Source: Opitutaceae bacterium
Lineage (GTDB): Bacteria > Verrucomicrobiota > Verrucomicrobiia > Opitutales > Opitutaceae
Assembly: GCA_030648295.1 (NCBI GenBank)
Contig: JAUSID010000132.1
Location: forward strand, 38,922-102,921
DNA: 64,000 nt
Direction: 5' to 3'
Under the pieces are notes generated by a model, which had not been told where the DNA came from, searched no databases, and saw only the letters and a program-made list of their open reading frames with translations. Position numbers and translations under genes: made by a program. Below are positions 35,336 to 44,409 of this stretch, piece after piece; within the stretch, counting starts at the first letter, position 1, and each line of letters begins with the position of its first letter.

Positions 35336-35716
35336 ATGAAACTCGCACTCGTCACCGAAACCTTTCCGCCGGAAGTCAACGGCGCGGCGATGACGTTTGG
35401 CGTGATCGCACGGGAGCTCGCGCGGCGCGGTCATGCGGTGACGGTGTATCGGCCGAGGCGCGCCGACCTGACGCAGCCCGATGCCGTGGTGGATTACCAC
35501 GAAGTCTCCCTCCCGGGATTCCCGATTCCCCGCTATCCGATGCTGCGAATGGGACTTCCCGCGGCACGGAGCGCGGTGGAAGCGCAATCATGGGAAACAG
35601 TGGTTGCGCGATTCGAAGCCGATTTGCTCGAAGTAGCCGGCAATCGCAGCCGAAGCTCTCCCACTGACGTCGCGGAGCCAATAACCGCCCCGCTGTCTCC
35701 CGCCACGTCCGCATGA
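35336..35716 (+). pseudogene. Internally deleted GT4 glycosyltransferase (Agt-like)
   Basis: Starts like a full GT4 lipid glycosyltransferase (KLALVTETFPPEVNGAA, then MTFGVIARELARRGHAVTV) and continues to IPRYPMLRMGLPA. It then jumps to what looks like the extreme C-terminus (AVEAQSWETVVARFEADL). Total is 126 residues against about 380 for the family, so roughly 250 residues including the donor-sugar site are missing while the frame stays open. In other bacteria a GT4 and the PlcP phospholipase form a phosphate-starvation lipid-replacement operon. Here both are broken. It is preceded by a Pho-box-like array and overlaps the following gene by four bases (ATGA at 35713). Confidence 0.75.
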
Positions 35717-36933
35717 GTTCGCGTGTGCTGATTCTCTCCGCCGGTTTCGGCGAAGGCCACAACGCGGCGGCACGCGCGCTCGCGTTGGCGTGGCGGAGTT
35801 TGCACGGTCAGGACACGGCACGCGTGGCCGACGTGTTTGCGCTCGCGGCTCCGCGCGCCAACGCCTTTTCGCGGTGTTCCTATCTGTGGCTGATCAATCA
35901 TGCGCCCCGGCTATGGAGCTCGATTTATGCGTGGCTCGACCGGTCGACCCTCGCGCCGCGTGCGCTACGATTCTTTCGCGCCGAGCAACGGAAGCTCGCA
36001 AAGTTGATTGAGGCAGAGCAGCCGCACGCCATTTGCTGCACCTATCCGGTTTACGCGTTTTGGCTGCAGGAACTCGCACGCGCCGGGCGGCTGCGCGTGC
36101 CGTTTTTCAACATCGTCACCGATTCCATCAGCATAAACTCGCTGTGGTGGCGCGGTGGCTCCGCGGGTTGGATTCTGCCGAACGAGGACTCGGCGGAAGT
36201 CCTGCGCCGCGCCGGAATTGATGAAGCCCGATTGCACGTGCTCGGGTTTCCGGTGGCGCCGTTCTTCGCCGCCCGCGCACCGCAACTCGCGCCCGCCGAT
36301 CTCGCGACCGGTGCGACGCCGCGCGTGCTCTACATCGTCAATTCGGGCACACGCCACGCCGCGGAGACCGCGCGGAAACTCCTGGCGAGCCCGCGGTGGG
36401 AAATCACCTGCACGGTCGGACGCGATGAAGCCTTGCGCCACGAGTTGCAGCAACTCGCGCGCCACCGTGCGCCGCGCACGGAAATTCTCGGCTGGACCGA
36501 CGAAATGCCGCGGCTGCTCATGACCCACCATGTCGTGGTCAGCAAAGCCGGCGGCGCCACCACGCAGGAGGCGATCGCCGCGCGCTGTCCGATGATCGTG
36601 AACCAGATCGTGCCGGGCCAGGAGGAGGGAAATTACGAGCTGCTCCGCCGGCATGGCATCGGGGCGCTGGCCGAAACTCCCGACGCGGTCATGACCGAGT
36701 TGCAGCGGGCCTTCGATGCACGCGGGCAGGTGTGGCACGCGTGGCGAGCGGCGCTCGAACCGCTGTCGCGACCGCGAGCGGCCGCCGAGATTGCGGCGCG
36801 CGTCACAAAGTTGAGCGCGCGTCTTGCGGAACCGATTCCGGTTCCACCGCACAATCGACCGATGCGCGGGCAGCCAGACGCTTCGCTTCCGCCCCAGGAT
36901 TGTTCCGCCTCCGGCGATGTCTCATCGACATGA
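35713..36933 (+). CDS. GT28-family glycolipid glycosyltransferase (MGDG-synthase/MurG-like)
   Basis: 406-residue glycosyltransferase. The N-terminal RVLILSAGFGEGHNAAA motif is that of diacylglycerol glycosyltransferases. The C-terminal Rossmann domain has VVSKAGGATTQEAIAARCPMI and the donor-binding GQEEGNYELL. By family it would move a sugar onto diacylglycerol. Start overlaps the stop of the deleted GT4 (ATGA). Unlike its neighbours it appears intact. The stop overlaps the next small frame. Expected to be under phosphate control if the upstream array is functional. Confidence 0.85.
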   Translation: MSSRVLILSAGFGEGHNAAARALALAWRSLHGQDTARVADVFALAAPRANAFSRCSYLWLINHAPRLWSSIYAWLDRSTLAPRALRFFRAEQRKLAKLIEAEQPHAICCTYPVYAFWLQELARAGRLRVPFFNIVTDSISINSLWWRGGSAGWILPNEDSAEVLRRAGIDEARLHVLGFPVAPFFAARAPQLAPADLATGATPRVLYIVNSGTRHAAETARKLLASPRWEITCTVGRDEALRHELQQLARHRAPRTEILGWTDEMPRLLMTHHVVVSKAGGATTQEAIAARCPMIVNQIVPGQEEGNYELLRRHGIGALAETPDAVMTELQRAFDARGQVWHAWRAALEPLSRPRAAAEIAARVTKLSARLAEPIPVPPHNRPMRGQPDASLPPQDCSASGDVSST

Positions 36934-37046
36934 GGACCTGCCTTATCGTCGTGCCGCCGCGCAGCCTGCGCGTGCAGGTTCCGGCGGCCTCGCGTGCCGT
37001 CGCGGCGATTGCGCCCGCCAGCCGCTTTGCCTTGCAGTTCCCATGA
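36930..37046 (+). CDS. 38-codon frame bridging GT28 and PlcP genes, possible gene remnant
   Basis: Starts MRTCLIVVPPRSLRVQV and ends LQFP. Its ATG overlaps the GT28 stop and its TGA overlaps the PlcP-like start (ATGA at both ends), so it keeps translational coupling across the gap. Too short and unlike any family I know. It could be what remains of a deleted gene, given the deletions on both sides. Confidence 0.35.
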   Translation: MRTCLIVVPPRSLRVQVPAASRAVAAIAPASRFALQFP

Positions 37047-37712
37047 AGCTGCACGTTCGCACCGTCATTCTCTCCGACGTGCACCTCGGCACGAGCGCGG
37101 CAAAGGCGCGCGAGGTGAATCATTTTCTGCGCGAAATCCGCTATCCGCTGCGCAAAGCTGATTCTCAACGGCGACATCATCGACGGCTGGCAGCTCCGCC
37201 GCGGCGGCAGTTGGACCAGGGTCCACACCCGTTTCATCCGGATCGTCCTCAAGAAACTCGAGAAACAAAACACCGAAGTCATCTACCTCCGCGGCAATCA
37301 CGACGACATCCTCGCGTCATTTCTGCCGCTCGCGTTCGAGAATCTCCACATTGTCGAAGACCATGTGCACGAGACGCCGCGCGGCCGTTACCTCGTGCTG
37401 CACGGGGACATCTTCGACACGGTCACGAGAAATTTCGTCTTTCTCTCGCGGCTCGGCGATTGCGGTTATCAGGTGTTGCTCGGCATCAATCGCGCTTACA
37501 ACGCGTGGCGGGCGTGGCGCGGGAAGGAATACTGGTCGCTCAGAAAGGCGATTAAGGCGCGGGTGAAGGAAGCGGTGAACCACATTTCGAAGTTCGAGTA
37601 GCACATCGCGGAACTCGCCCGGCAGCGTGATTGCGTTGGCGTCATCTGCGGGCACATCCACACCCCGGCCAACAAGCTGATCGGCGGGCCGGCGTATCCT
37701 GCTTCAAGAACG
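37043..37712 (+). pseudogene. Broken PlcP-like metallophosphoesterase (COG2908 type)
   Basis: Calcineurin-fold motifs are all present but in two frames. Frame 1 has VILSDVHLGTS. After an apparent one-base insertion in the AAA at about 37154-37156, frame 2 has LILNGDIIDGWQ, YLRGNHDD and LVLHGDIFDT. An in-frame TAG at 37599 then replaces what should be a Gln codon (FE*HIAELARQ), after which CGHIHTPANKLIGG, the last motif, still follows. The order matches PlcP/UDP-diacylglucosamine-hydrolase relatives that strip phospholipid head groups under phosphate limitation. Two independent lesions argue for a pseudogene rather than one sequencing error. Confidence 0.8.
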
Positions 37713-37778
37713 GCGGCGGGCGCCGGGCTCGTCACTTGCGACTCGGCAACGTCGGGGTGGCCGGACTACGCTGCCGGC

Positions 37779-38921
37779 ATGCCCACTAAATCGAACGGCA
37801 CCATCGGCGTCCTCACGGCCGGTGGCGACTGTCCCGGACTCAACGCCGTCATCCGTGGCGTATCCAAGGCGGCGATGCATTACGGGATCAAGGTCATCGG
37901 CATCAAGGACGGCTTCCGCGGTCTCGTCGAGAATCGGACGATGCCACTCGACAACGCCATCGTCAGCGGCGTGCTCACCCAGGGCGGGACGTTTCTCGGC
38001 AGCAGCCGGGACAAGCCGCACAAGATGAAGCGGGGGGAAAATATCGTCGACCTGACCGACGCCGCTGTCCGCACCTATCGCAAGCTCGGGCTCGATTGCC
38101 TGGTCTGCCTCGGCGGCAACGGCACGCAGAAGTCCGCGTATCGACTGCAGAAGCAGGGGCTCAACGTCCTGACCCTGCCCAAGACGATCGATAACGACGT
38201 GGCCGAGACCGACGTGACGTTTGGGTTCGATTCGGCGATGGCGATTGCCACGGAAGCGATCGATCGGCTGCACACGACGGCGACGAGCCACCAGCGGATC
38301 ATCGTGTGCGAAGTCATGGGCCACGACGCCGGCTGGCTGTGCCTCGGCGCCGGCATCGCGGGTGGCGCGGATGTCATCCTAATCCCCGAAATTCCCTACG
38401 ACCTCGAGAGCGTCGCCCGACACGTGTTGAAGCGCCAGCGCGCGGGAAAGCGGTTCTCGCTCATCGCGGTGGCGGAGGGAATCGTTTCCCGCGAGGAGGC
38501 CAGGGCCCGCGCGACCGCCGATCGTCTGACGCATGAGCTCAGGGCCGAGACGCGAATCATCACGCAGTCCGCGTCGCAGACCGGCGAAGGCGTCCACCTT
38601 GTGCAGGAGGCGGTCGCGAGCCGGCTGGCGCGGCATTTGCAGCGGCTCACCGGAGTCGAAGCGCGCGTGTCGTCACTCGGTCATGTCCAGCGCGGCGGTG
38701 CGCCGACGCCGTTCGATCGGCTGCTTTGCACGCGATTCGGCACGAAGGCAGGCGAGCTATTGGCCGAGCGGCACTACAACATCATGGTCGGGCTCAAAGG
38801 GACGGAGTGCGTGCCGGTGCCGCTGAAAAAAGTCGCCGGAATCAAGCGCATCGTCCCGCCCGACCACGCCTGGATCAAGACGGCGCGACTCGTGGAGACC
38901 TGCATGGGCGACAAGCTCTGA
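37779..38921 (+). CDS. 6-phosphofructokinase (PfkA family)
   Basis: 380-residue glycolytic kinase making fructose 1,6-bisphosphate. N-terminal IGVLTAGGDCPGLNAVIRG, substrate motif PKTIDNDV and VCEVMGHDAGWLCLGAG, and C-terminal LGHVQRGGAPTPFDR are intact. The phosphoryl-donor site reads GGNGTQ with Gly at the position where PPi enzymes have Asp, which points to ATP. But PKTIDND has the Lys common in PPi enzymes and in mixed-type ATP enzymes. Donor therefore uncertain. Starts 65 bases after the broken PlcP region. Confidence 0.9.
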   Translation: MPTKSNGTIGVLTAGGDCPGLNAVIRGVSKAAMHYGIKVIGIKDGFRGLVENRTMPLDNAIVSGVLTQGGTFLGSSRDKPHKMKRGENIVDLTDAAVRTYRKLGLDCLVCLGGNGTQKSAYRLQKQGLNVLTLPKTIDNDVAETDVTFGFDSAMAIATEAIDRLHTTATSHQRIIVCEVMGHDAGWLCLGAGIAGGADVILIPEIPYDLESVARHVLKRQRAGKRFSLIAVAEGIVSREEARARATADRLTHELRAETRIITQSASQTGEGVHLVQEAVASRLARHLQRLTGVEARVSSLGHVQRGGAPTPFDRLLCTRFGTKAGELLAERHYNIMVGLKGTECVPVPLKKVAGIKRIVPPDHAWIKTARLVETCMGDKL

Positions 38922-39321
38922 ACGCGCGCGGGATCGGCTGCGCTGGCATCCCCGCCGCGGGCCGCAGCGGCCAGGGCCGGCATGCCGGCCGGGAATTGGA
39001 TCGCGTGCGGTGGCACCAGGCCGAGACGGAAGTTCCCGGCGCGCATGAGCTGGGCCGCGGGCGGGGCGTGACGCCGGTTTGACCAGGAAGACCCGGCGGG
39101 GCGCAGGCCTTCCGCGTATCCGAAAGTGCGATGCGGAAACATCCCGACCATGCCTGCCGACCGCGCCCTGAACACGCCGCCGGTTGATGGCGCGATGAAA
39201 TGCCCGGTGATGTTACAGCTGTGTTACCAATGTGACAGATTGATGGCCCGCACGTGATCTTTGGGCGACAACGGGTCAATCGCCTTGCGGGTCGTCGTCG
39301 CGCGGCCTCGATAGCCGCGCT
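38922..39321. other. Intergenic region before the TonB receptor
   Basis: 400 bases. No gene seen. Contains a phased Pho-box-like array at 39210-39238; the rest is featureless. Confidence 0.6.
39210..39238 (+). promoter_or_regulatory. Pho-box-like array before the TonB receptor
   Basis: Units ATGTTAC (39210), GTGTTAC (39221) and GTGACAG (39232), each 11 bp apart with 4-bp spacers. They lie 84 bases before the receptor start codon. Resembles PhoB direct-repeat sites, though more degenerate than the E. coli consensus. Confidence 0.5.
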
Positions 39322-42279
39322 ATGCTACATCAAGCAACAGTTGCGAAATCACGGACGACTCTCGGTCGGTGCGTTTTGGTCGTGGCATTGGCCGGCAGTC
39401 TTGAAATGCAGGCGGCTACGGGTGTCATCACGGGCAAGGCGATCAACGCGGCCAATGGCGCCGCGGTGGCGGGCGCGACGATTCGCGTCGTCGGCCTGGC
39501 GGATTCGGTTACAAGCGACCTGAACGGCGCGTATCGGATTCCCGGGGTTCCGGCGGGGACGCTGAGCGTGACGATCACCAAGGAGGGCTTCCAGCCGCTG
39601 ACGATCAGTTCGGTTGCGCTCGGCGGCGGCGAAACCGAAGTGGTCGAGGTTCCCCTCGCGCCGGCGAGCGACGTGCTGAGGATGGAGGCGTTTTCGATCT
39701 CGGCCGACACGGTCGCGAACTCCGACATCGGGTTGCTGAGCGCGCGCCAGAAGGCCGTCGCGGTCAGCGATGCGATCGGGAGCGAGCAGTTGTCACGCCT
39801 GGCTGTGGGCAACGCGGCCGAGGCGATGAGCAAGATGACCGGTGCCAGCCTGGTCGACGGCAGGTACGCCGTCATCCGGGGCCTTGGCGACCGCTACACG
39901 AATACGCAGATGAACGGTTTCACGTTGCCGAGTGCGGATCCCGATCGGCGCGCCGTGCAGCTGGATCAGTTTCCGAGCGAGCTGATCGACAGCATCACGA
40001 CCACGAAGTCGTTCACTCCCGATCAACCGGGCGCGTTTTCCGGCGGCAGCGTCAACCTCAAGACGAAGTCGTTCCCGGAGCAGTCGTTCGCCACGCTCTC
40101 CATCGGCACCGCCTGCAATTCCAACGTGACCGGCGGGAGTATCCTCACTGTTCCCGGGGGCGGTCGTGACGGGCTCGGCCGCGACGACGGCACGCGCGCA
40201 CTTTCGTCCGCGGTGCCGAATCCGATGCCGTCGAACCTGACCACGACGACCGCGCAACTGGCCGCCCGAATGGGAGATTTCGGTCCGGCCCAACAGCTCG
40301 ATGCGATCAGCAAGGGGTTTCACAACTCGCCCTTTTTCCCGCGACCCGCCCGGGCGGCAGCCGACTTCGGGTTCAACGCCGCCATCGGCGACACCCACCG
40401 GCTGCGCGGGGATCAGGTTTTCGGATACGTCGCGAGCCTCACCTACAGCCGTACCTCCGACCATTTCACCAACGGGATCACGGGCCGCTATTCCCAGGGC
40501 AGCGTCAATCCCGCCGACCCGCGGTTCGTCGATCTCTCGCGCGTTTTCACGACCAACGTCGACGAGTACAAGTTCGCGCCATTCCTTCGGGTGAACCCCA
40601 ACGTGCCGGGCGGCCCGCCGGCCTTCGGCGTCACGCGCAGCGCCCAGAACGTCGATTGGGGCGCGTATGTGCAGCTGGCCTGGCGGCCATCGCTCAATCA
40701 CGAGATCACGACCACGGTGTTTCACAACCAGTCGGCGCAGGATCAGGTGAAGCGCGGCGTGGGCGAGGCGGTGCGCTCGGACTCGGGCGGTGAGTTTCGC
40801 GAGAATTACGACCTGCTCTACACCGAACGCGGCATGACCTCGGTGCAGCTCGCGGGCCGCACCAATCTGCCGGCCTGGAATGACGCGAAGGTGGAATGGC
40901 GCGCCGCCGTCAGCCGCAGCACGCAGGATCAGCCCGACTACCGCAGCCTGGAGTTCAAGTGGAGCTTCATCCTGCAGGACTGGGACCCGTCCGGGCTGAA
41001 CAACTACCGCTATTTCCGCGGGCTGGAGGAGAGAGCCACCGATGTCGGGCTCGATTTCACCCGCTCCTACGAACTGGCGGGCGGTCGTGAGCTGACGCTG
41101 AAGGCGGGCGGTGCCCGGTTTGAAAGCGACCGCACGAACCGCGAGCGGGCGTTCGTCATTCAGAGCCCTTTCACCCGCACCCGCGCCGGCATCGAGAACT
41201 TCCCCGGGGCGATCGGCATCACAGCGGAGACGGCCAACGCGGTTACGTTTGGAACGGTCATGCGGGAAATCAGCGCCAACTTGAATTACAACGGCGAGCA
41301 GGTGTTTGGCGCCGGCTATGCGATGGGCGACCTGCGGCTCAACGAACAATGGCGGTTGATCGGCGGTGTGCGCTTCGAACGCACCGAAATGCTCACGACC
41401 TCGTTGCCCGGCTCAACGCTGAGCGTCCGCGCTGGTGAGATTCGCCAGACCGATCCGCTGCCCTCGCTGGGCGTCGTGTGGTCGCCGTGGCGGCGCCACA
41501 ACCTGCGGTTCTCCTATGGCCGCACCCTCGCGCGGCCGACCTTCCGCGAACTCGCCGACGTGGTGAACTACGAGCCGTTCACCGACGAGTTCATTGGCGG
41601 CAACCCGGAGCTCGAGCTCACGGTGATCGACAACCTCGATCTGCGCTGGGAGTGGTTCCCGCGCCGCAGCGAGGTGATCGCCGCCAGCCTGTTCCACAAG
41701 CAGCTCGACCGGCCGATTGAGCGGGTCTTCGCGCAGGGCCGCATTTTTCCCCACAACGTCGAGGAGGGCGTGGCGTATGGCGTCGAGTTCGAGGCGCGCC
41801 GCCGGCTCGATGCGTTCCTCCCGGCGCTGAACAACGTGTCCGTCGGATTCAACGCCTCGTGGATCAGGTCCGAGGTGACGATTCCCGCCGCGGAGCTGGC
41901 GCTGATTCGCGCCGTGTATCCGAATGCCAGCGACAAACGGGCGCTATTCGGCCAGTCGCCGTTCATCGTGAACGTGGACGCGACCTACGAGCTGCCGCGG
42001 TGGGGCAGTGTGTTCACCACCGCCTTCAGCGAATCCGGCCGCCGGCTCGATCTCGTGGCCTCGGGTGCGCTGCCGGATGTGTACGAGCAGCCCGCGCCGG
42101 GGCTCGATTTCATCTGGGCCCAGCGAATCTCCGACCGGTGGCGCCTGAAGTTCACCGCCAGAAACCTGCTCGATTCCGCGCGGAAAAAGAGCCTGCAGTA
42201 CGGCGGGGTCACGCACCTCTACGAGCGATTCCAAACCGGCCGCAAGTTCAGCCTCAGCCTGAGCTACGCCTTCCACTGA
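39322..42279 (+). CDS. TonB-dependent receptor with N-terminal carboxypeptidase-regulatory-like domain
   Basis: 985-residue outer-membrane receptor. A signal peptide region (about 1-32) is followed by a CarboxypepD_reg-like fold (TGVITGKAINAANGAAVAGA; about 33-110). The plug (SDAIGSEQLSRLAVGNAAEA, VIRGLGDRYTNTQMNGF) and a large beta barrel ending FSLSLSYAFH come next. Receptors of this OAR-like form are phosphate-regulated in several phyla. A Pho-box-like array lies upstream and a secreted beta-helix protein follows after a repeat C hairpin. Ligand unknown; a phosphorylated compound is a context-based guess. Confidence 0.9.
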   Translation: MLHQATVAKSRTTLGRCVLVVALAGSLEMQAATGVITGKAINAANGAAVAGATIRVVGLADSVTSDLNGAYRIPGVPAGTLSVTITKEGFQPLTISSVALGGGETEVVEVPLAPASDVLRMEAFSISADTVANSDIGLLSARQKAVAVSDAIGSEQLSRLAVGNAAEAMSKMTGASLVDGRYAVIRGLGDRYTNTQMNGFTLPSADPDRRAVQLDQFPSELIDSITTTKSFTPDQPGAFSGGSVNLKTKSFPEQSFATLSIGTACNSNVTGGSILTVPGGGRDGLGRDDGTRALSSAVPNPMPSNLTTTTAQLAARMGDFGPAQQLDAISKGFHNSPFFPRPARAAADFGFNAAIGDTHRLRGDQVFGYVASLTYSRTSDHFTNGITGRYSQGSVNPADPRFVDLSRVFTTNVDEYKFAPFLRVNPNVPGGPPAFGVTRSAQNVDWGAYVQLAWRPSLNHEITTTVFHNQSAQDQVKRGVGEAVRSDSGGEFRENYDLLYTERGMTSVQLAGRTNLPAWNDAKVEWRAAVSRSTQDQPDYRSLEFKWSFILQDWDPSGLNNYRYFRGLEERATDVGLDFTRSYELAGGRELTLKAGGARFESDRTNRERAFVIQSPFTRTRAGIENFPGAIGITAETANAVTFGTVMREISANLNYNGEQVFGAGYAMGDLRLNEQWRLIGGVRFERTEMLTTSLPGSTLSVRAGEIRQTDPLPSLGVVWSPWRRHNLRFSYGRTLARPTFRELADVVNYEPFTDEFIGGNPELELTVIDNLDLRWEWFPRRSEVIAASLFHKQLDRPIERVFAQGRIFPHNVEEGVAYGVEFEARRRLDAFLPALNNVSVGFNASWIRSEVTIPAAELALIRAVYPNASDKRALFGQSPFIVNVDATYELPRWGSVFTTAFSESGRRLDLVASGALPDVYEQPAPGLDFIWAQRISDRWRLKFTARNLLDSARKKSLQYGGVTHLYERFQTGRKFSLSLSYAFH

Positions 42280-42282
42280 GCG

Positions 42283-42342
42283 GGAGCGCAGGTGTCGCGC
42301 CCGCTCTGCCATCGATGCGGGCGAGGACGCCCGCGCTCCCAC
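42283..42342. repeat. Repeat C inverted pair
   Basis: GGGAGCGCAGGTGTCGCGCC and the complement GGGCGAGGACGCCCGCGCTC form a fold-back immediately after the TonB receptor stop and before the next gene. Confidence 0.75.
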
Positions 42343-42386
42343 CAACTGAATTTTTGTCCGATCCAAACCTGCCATCCTCCATCCTG

Positions 42387-44174
42387 ATGAAAATAAGATC
42401 CAAACTCGCGGCGCTGGGCACAGCGCTGCTCCTCGGCGTCCCCGCCTTCGCCGCCAACATCAACGCTGCCCGTACCATCACGGCGAACACCACGTGGACG
42501 AAAGACAACACGTACCTTCTCCAAGGCTACACGTTCGTGATCAACAATGCTACGCTCACCATCGAGCCGGGCACAGTAATCAAGGGCAAGGTCTCGACCG
42601 GCGCGGATGCCGCCGCGCTCATCGTCACGCGCGGCGCCAAAATCATGGCGGAAGGCACGGCCAGCGCGCCGATCATCTTCACCTCCGAACTGGACAACCT
42701 GAACGGCAATCTCGGCGCCAGCGATACCGGCCTCTGGGGCGGCGTCCTCGTCCTCGGCCATGCGACCATCAATTCGCGCGCCAACAACCAGCCCGCCGGC
42801 AGCCCGGCGCAGGATCAGATCGAGGGGCTGTCCGTTACCGGCGGTGAAATTGGATATGCGACCTTCGGCGGTACCAATGACGACGACAATTCCGGCGTCC
42901 TCCGGTATATTTCGATCCGGCACGGCGGCGCAGTGATCGGCGGTGACAACGAGATCAACGGCCTCACGCTCGGCGGCGTGGGTCGCGGTACGACGCTCGA
43001 ATACATCGAGGTCTTCGCCAACAAGGATGATGGCATCGAGTTCTTCGGCGGCACAGTCAACCTGCGTAATGTCGTCCTCGCCTTCGGCAACGACGATGGC
43101 CTCGACTTCGACCAGGGCTATCGCGGCAACGTGCAGTTCGTGTTCAATATCCAGACCGATATTGCCACCGATCGAGGCGACAAGGGGATCGAGTGGGATG
43201 GCGCCACGGCGCCGCTCGACGCCACTCCCAAGGGCAACGTCACCATTGCCAACGTCACGATGATCGGCATCGGCACGAGCGGCGGATCGAACACGGCCGT
43301 CAACATCCGCGACAACGTCGAGGCGAAGCTGTACAATTCGGTGTTCGTGAATTTCGCCAAGGGCCTCGACATCGAGGACGACGTCGGCACGCCGCGCCCG
43401 GATATCGCGAACAACATCTGGTTCAGCCACGTCGCGGCGAACAACTCTGCCGCCGGGCTCAACGCCCGCCCCGCCGGCGCGGTCAATGCCAGCGCCTTTT
43501 GGGAGACCACCGCCAACAACAATGCGATCGTGAGTCCGCAGTTGCGCGCGATTTCGTACACCGCCAATCGCGTGCTGGATCCGCGGCCGGCGGCGGGCAG
43601 TCCGGCGCTGTCCGGCGCCGTGCAGACGCTCTCCGGTTCCGGGCTGACGCAGGTCGGCTACAAGGGCGCATTCTCCGACACCAATTGGGCGGCGGGTTGG
43701 ACGAAATTGTGGACCGACGGCTATTTCTCGCTCGATAGCGCGGGCAATCCGGGCGAGACGCCAATCATCGCCGGTTCCGCCAACAAGTTCATCAACATCT
43801 CCACCCGTGGATTTGCCGGCAGTGGCGACCAGGTCCTTACCGCTGGATTCGTAATTCTCCCCGGCCAGGCACAGACGGTGTTGATTCGCGGAGTGGGGCC
43901 GACGCTCGCGGCGTTCGGCGTCGGTGGCGTGCTCGGTGATCCGGTGCTGGAAGTCTTTCGTGCCGGCGCCACGACACCATTCGCCACCAATGACAACTGG
44001 TCCGGCACGCAGCCCGCCACGCTGGCAACGAAGGTCGGCGCGTTTGCGCTGCAGGCGGGCAGCCTGGACGCGGCGCTGGTGCTCAATCTCGAGGCCGGCG
44101 GTTACACGGTCCAAGTGAAGGGCAAGGGCACGGCGACGGGAGTGGCCATCGTCGAAGTCTACGAGGTCGACTAA
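42387..44174 (+). CDS. Secreted beta-helix-like protein with Verrucomicrobia-type C-terminal domain
   Basis: 595 residues. Signal peptide (KLAALGTALLLGVPAFA). Then come repeating short strands (YTFVINNATLTIEPGTVIKG, LRYISIRHGGAVIGG, LEYIEVFANKDDGIEFFGG, LRNVVLAFGNDDGLDFDQG), as in parallel beta-helix surface proteins. From about residue 470 there is a beta-sandwich-like domain (GFVILPGQAQTVLIRGVGP, GGYTVQVKGKGT, VAIVEVYEVD), which I associate with secreted proteins of Opitutaceae. No PEP-CTERM or VPDSG tail. The start at 42387 gives the signal peptide; upstream open sequence is shadow. Likely co-expressed with the TonB receptor. Function unknown. Confidence 0.8.
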   Translation: MKIRSKLAALGTALLLGVPAFAANINAARTITANTTWTKDNTYLLQGYTFVINNATLTIEPGTVIKGKVSTGADAAALIVTRGAKIMAEGTASAPIIFTSELDNLNGNLGASDTGLWGGVLVLGHATINSRANNQPAGSPAQDQIEGLSVTGGEIGYATFGGTNDDDNSGVLRYISIRHGGAVIGGDNEINGLTLGGVGRGTTLEYIEVFANKDDGIEFFGGTVNLRNVVLAFGNDDGLDFDQGYRGNVQFVFNIQTDIATDRGDKGIEWDGATAPLDATPKGNVTIANVTMIGIGTSGGSNTAVNIRDNVEAKLYNSVFVNFAKGLDIEDDVGTPRPDIANNIWFSHVAANNSAAGLNARPAGAVNASAFWETTANNNAIVSPQLRAISYTANRVLDPRPAAGSPALSGAVQTLSGSGLTQVGYKGAFSDTNWAAGWTKLWTDGYFSLDSAGNPGETPIIAGSANKFINISTRGFAGSGDQVLTAGFVILPGQAQTVLIRGVGPTLAAFGVGGVLGDPVLEVFRAGATTPFATNDNWSGTQPATLATKVGAFALQAGSLDAALVLNLEAGGYTVQVKGKGTATGVAIVEVYEVD

Positions 44175-44340
44175 GCCGGAACAATTCAGTTCAACCGCGA
44201 ATAGACGCCAATTCACGCGAATGGAAAGGGCGTCCTGGGGGAGCATGGAAACAAGCAACCAAACGGTGACCATCGTTTCACTTGGGCAATCCTCCCCCCC
44301 CTCCTCTGAAATTTGCGTCCATTCGCGTTCATTCGCGGTT
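44173..44340 (-). repeat. MITE-like repeat A, copy 2 (inverted)
   Basis: Reverse complement of 17499-17667, including the flank GCCGGAACAATTCAG and the interior GCAATCCTCCCC. The TAA stop of the beta-helix gene abuts or overlaps its left end. Confidence 0.8.
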
Positions 44341-44409
44341 GTTCATTGAATCCAAGACGGATCCATCTTTGCGAGGCCAGGGACATCCGGCACGCCACCA
44401 ACCCGGCGC

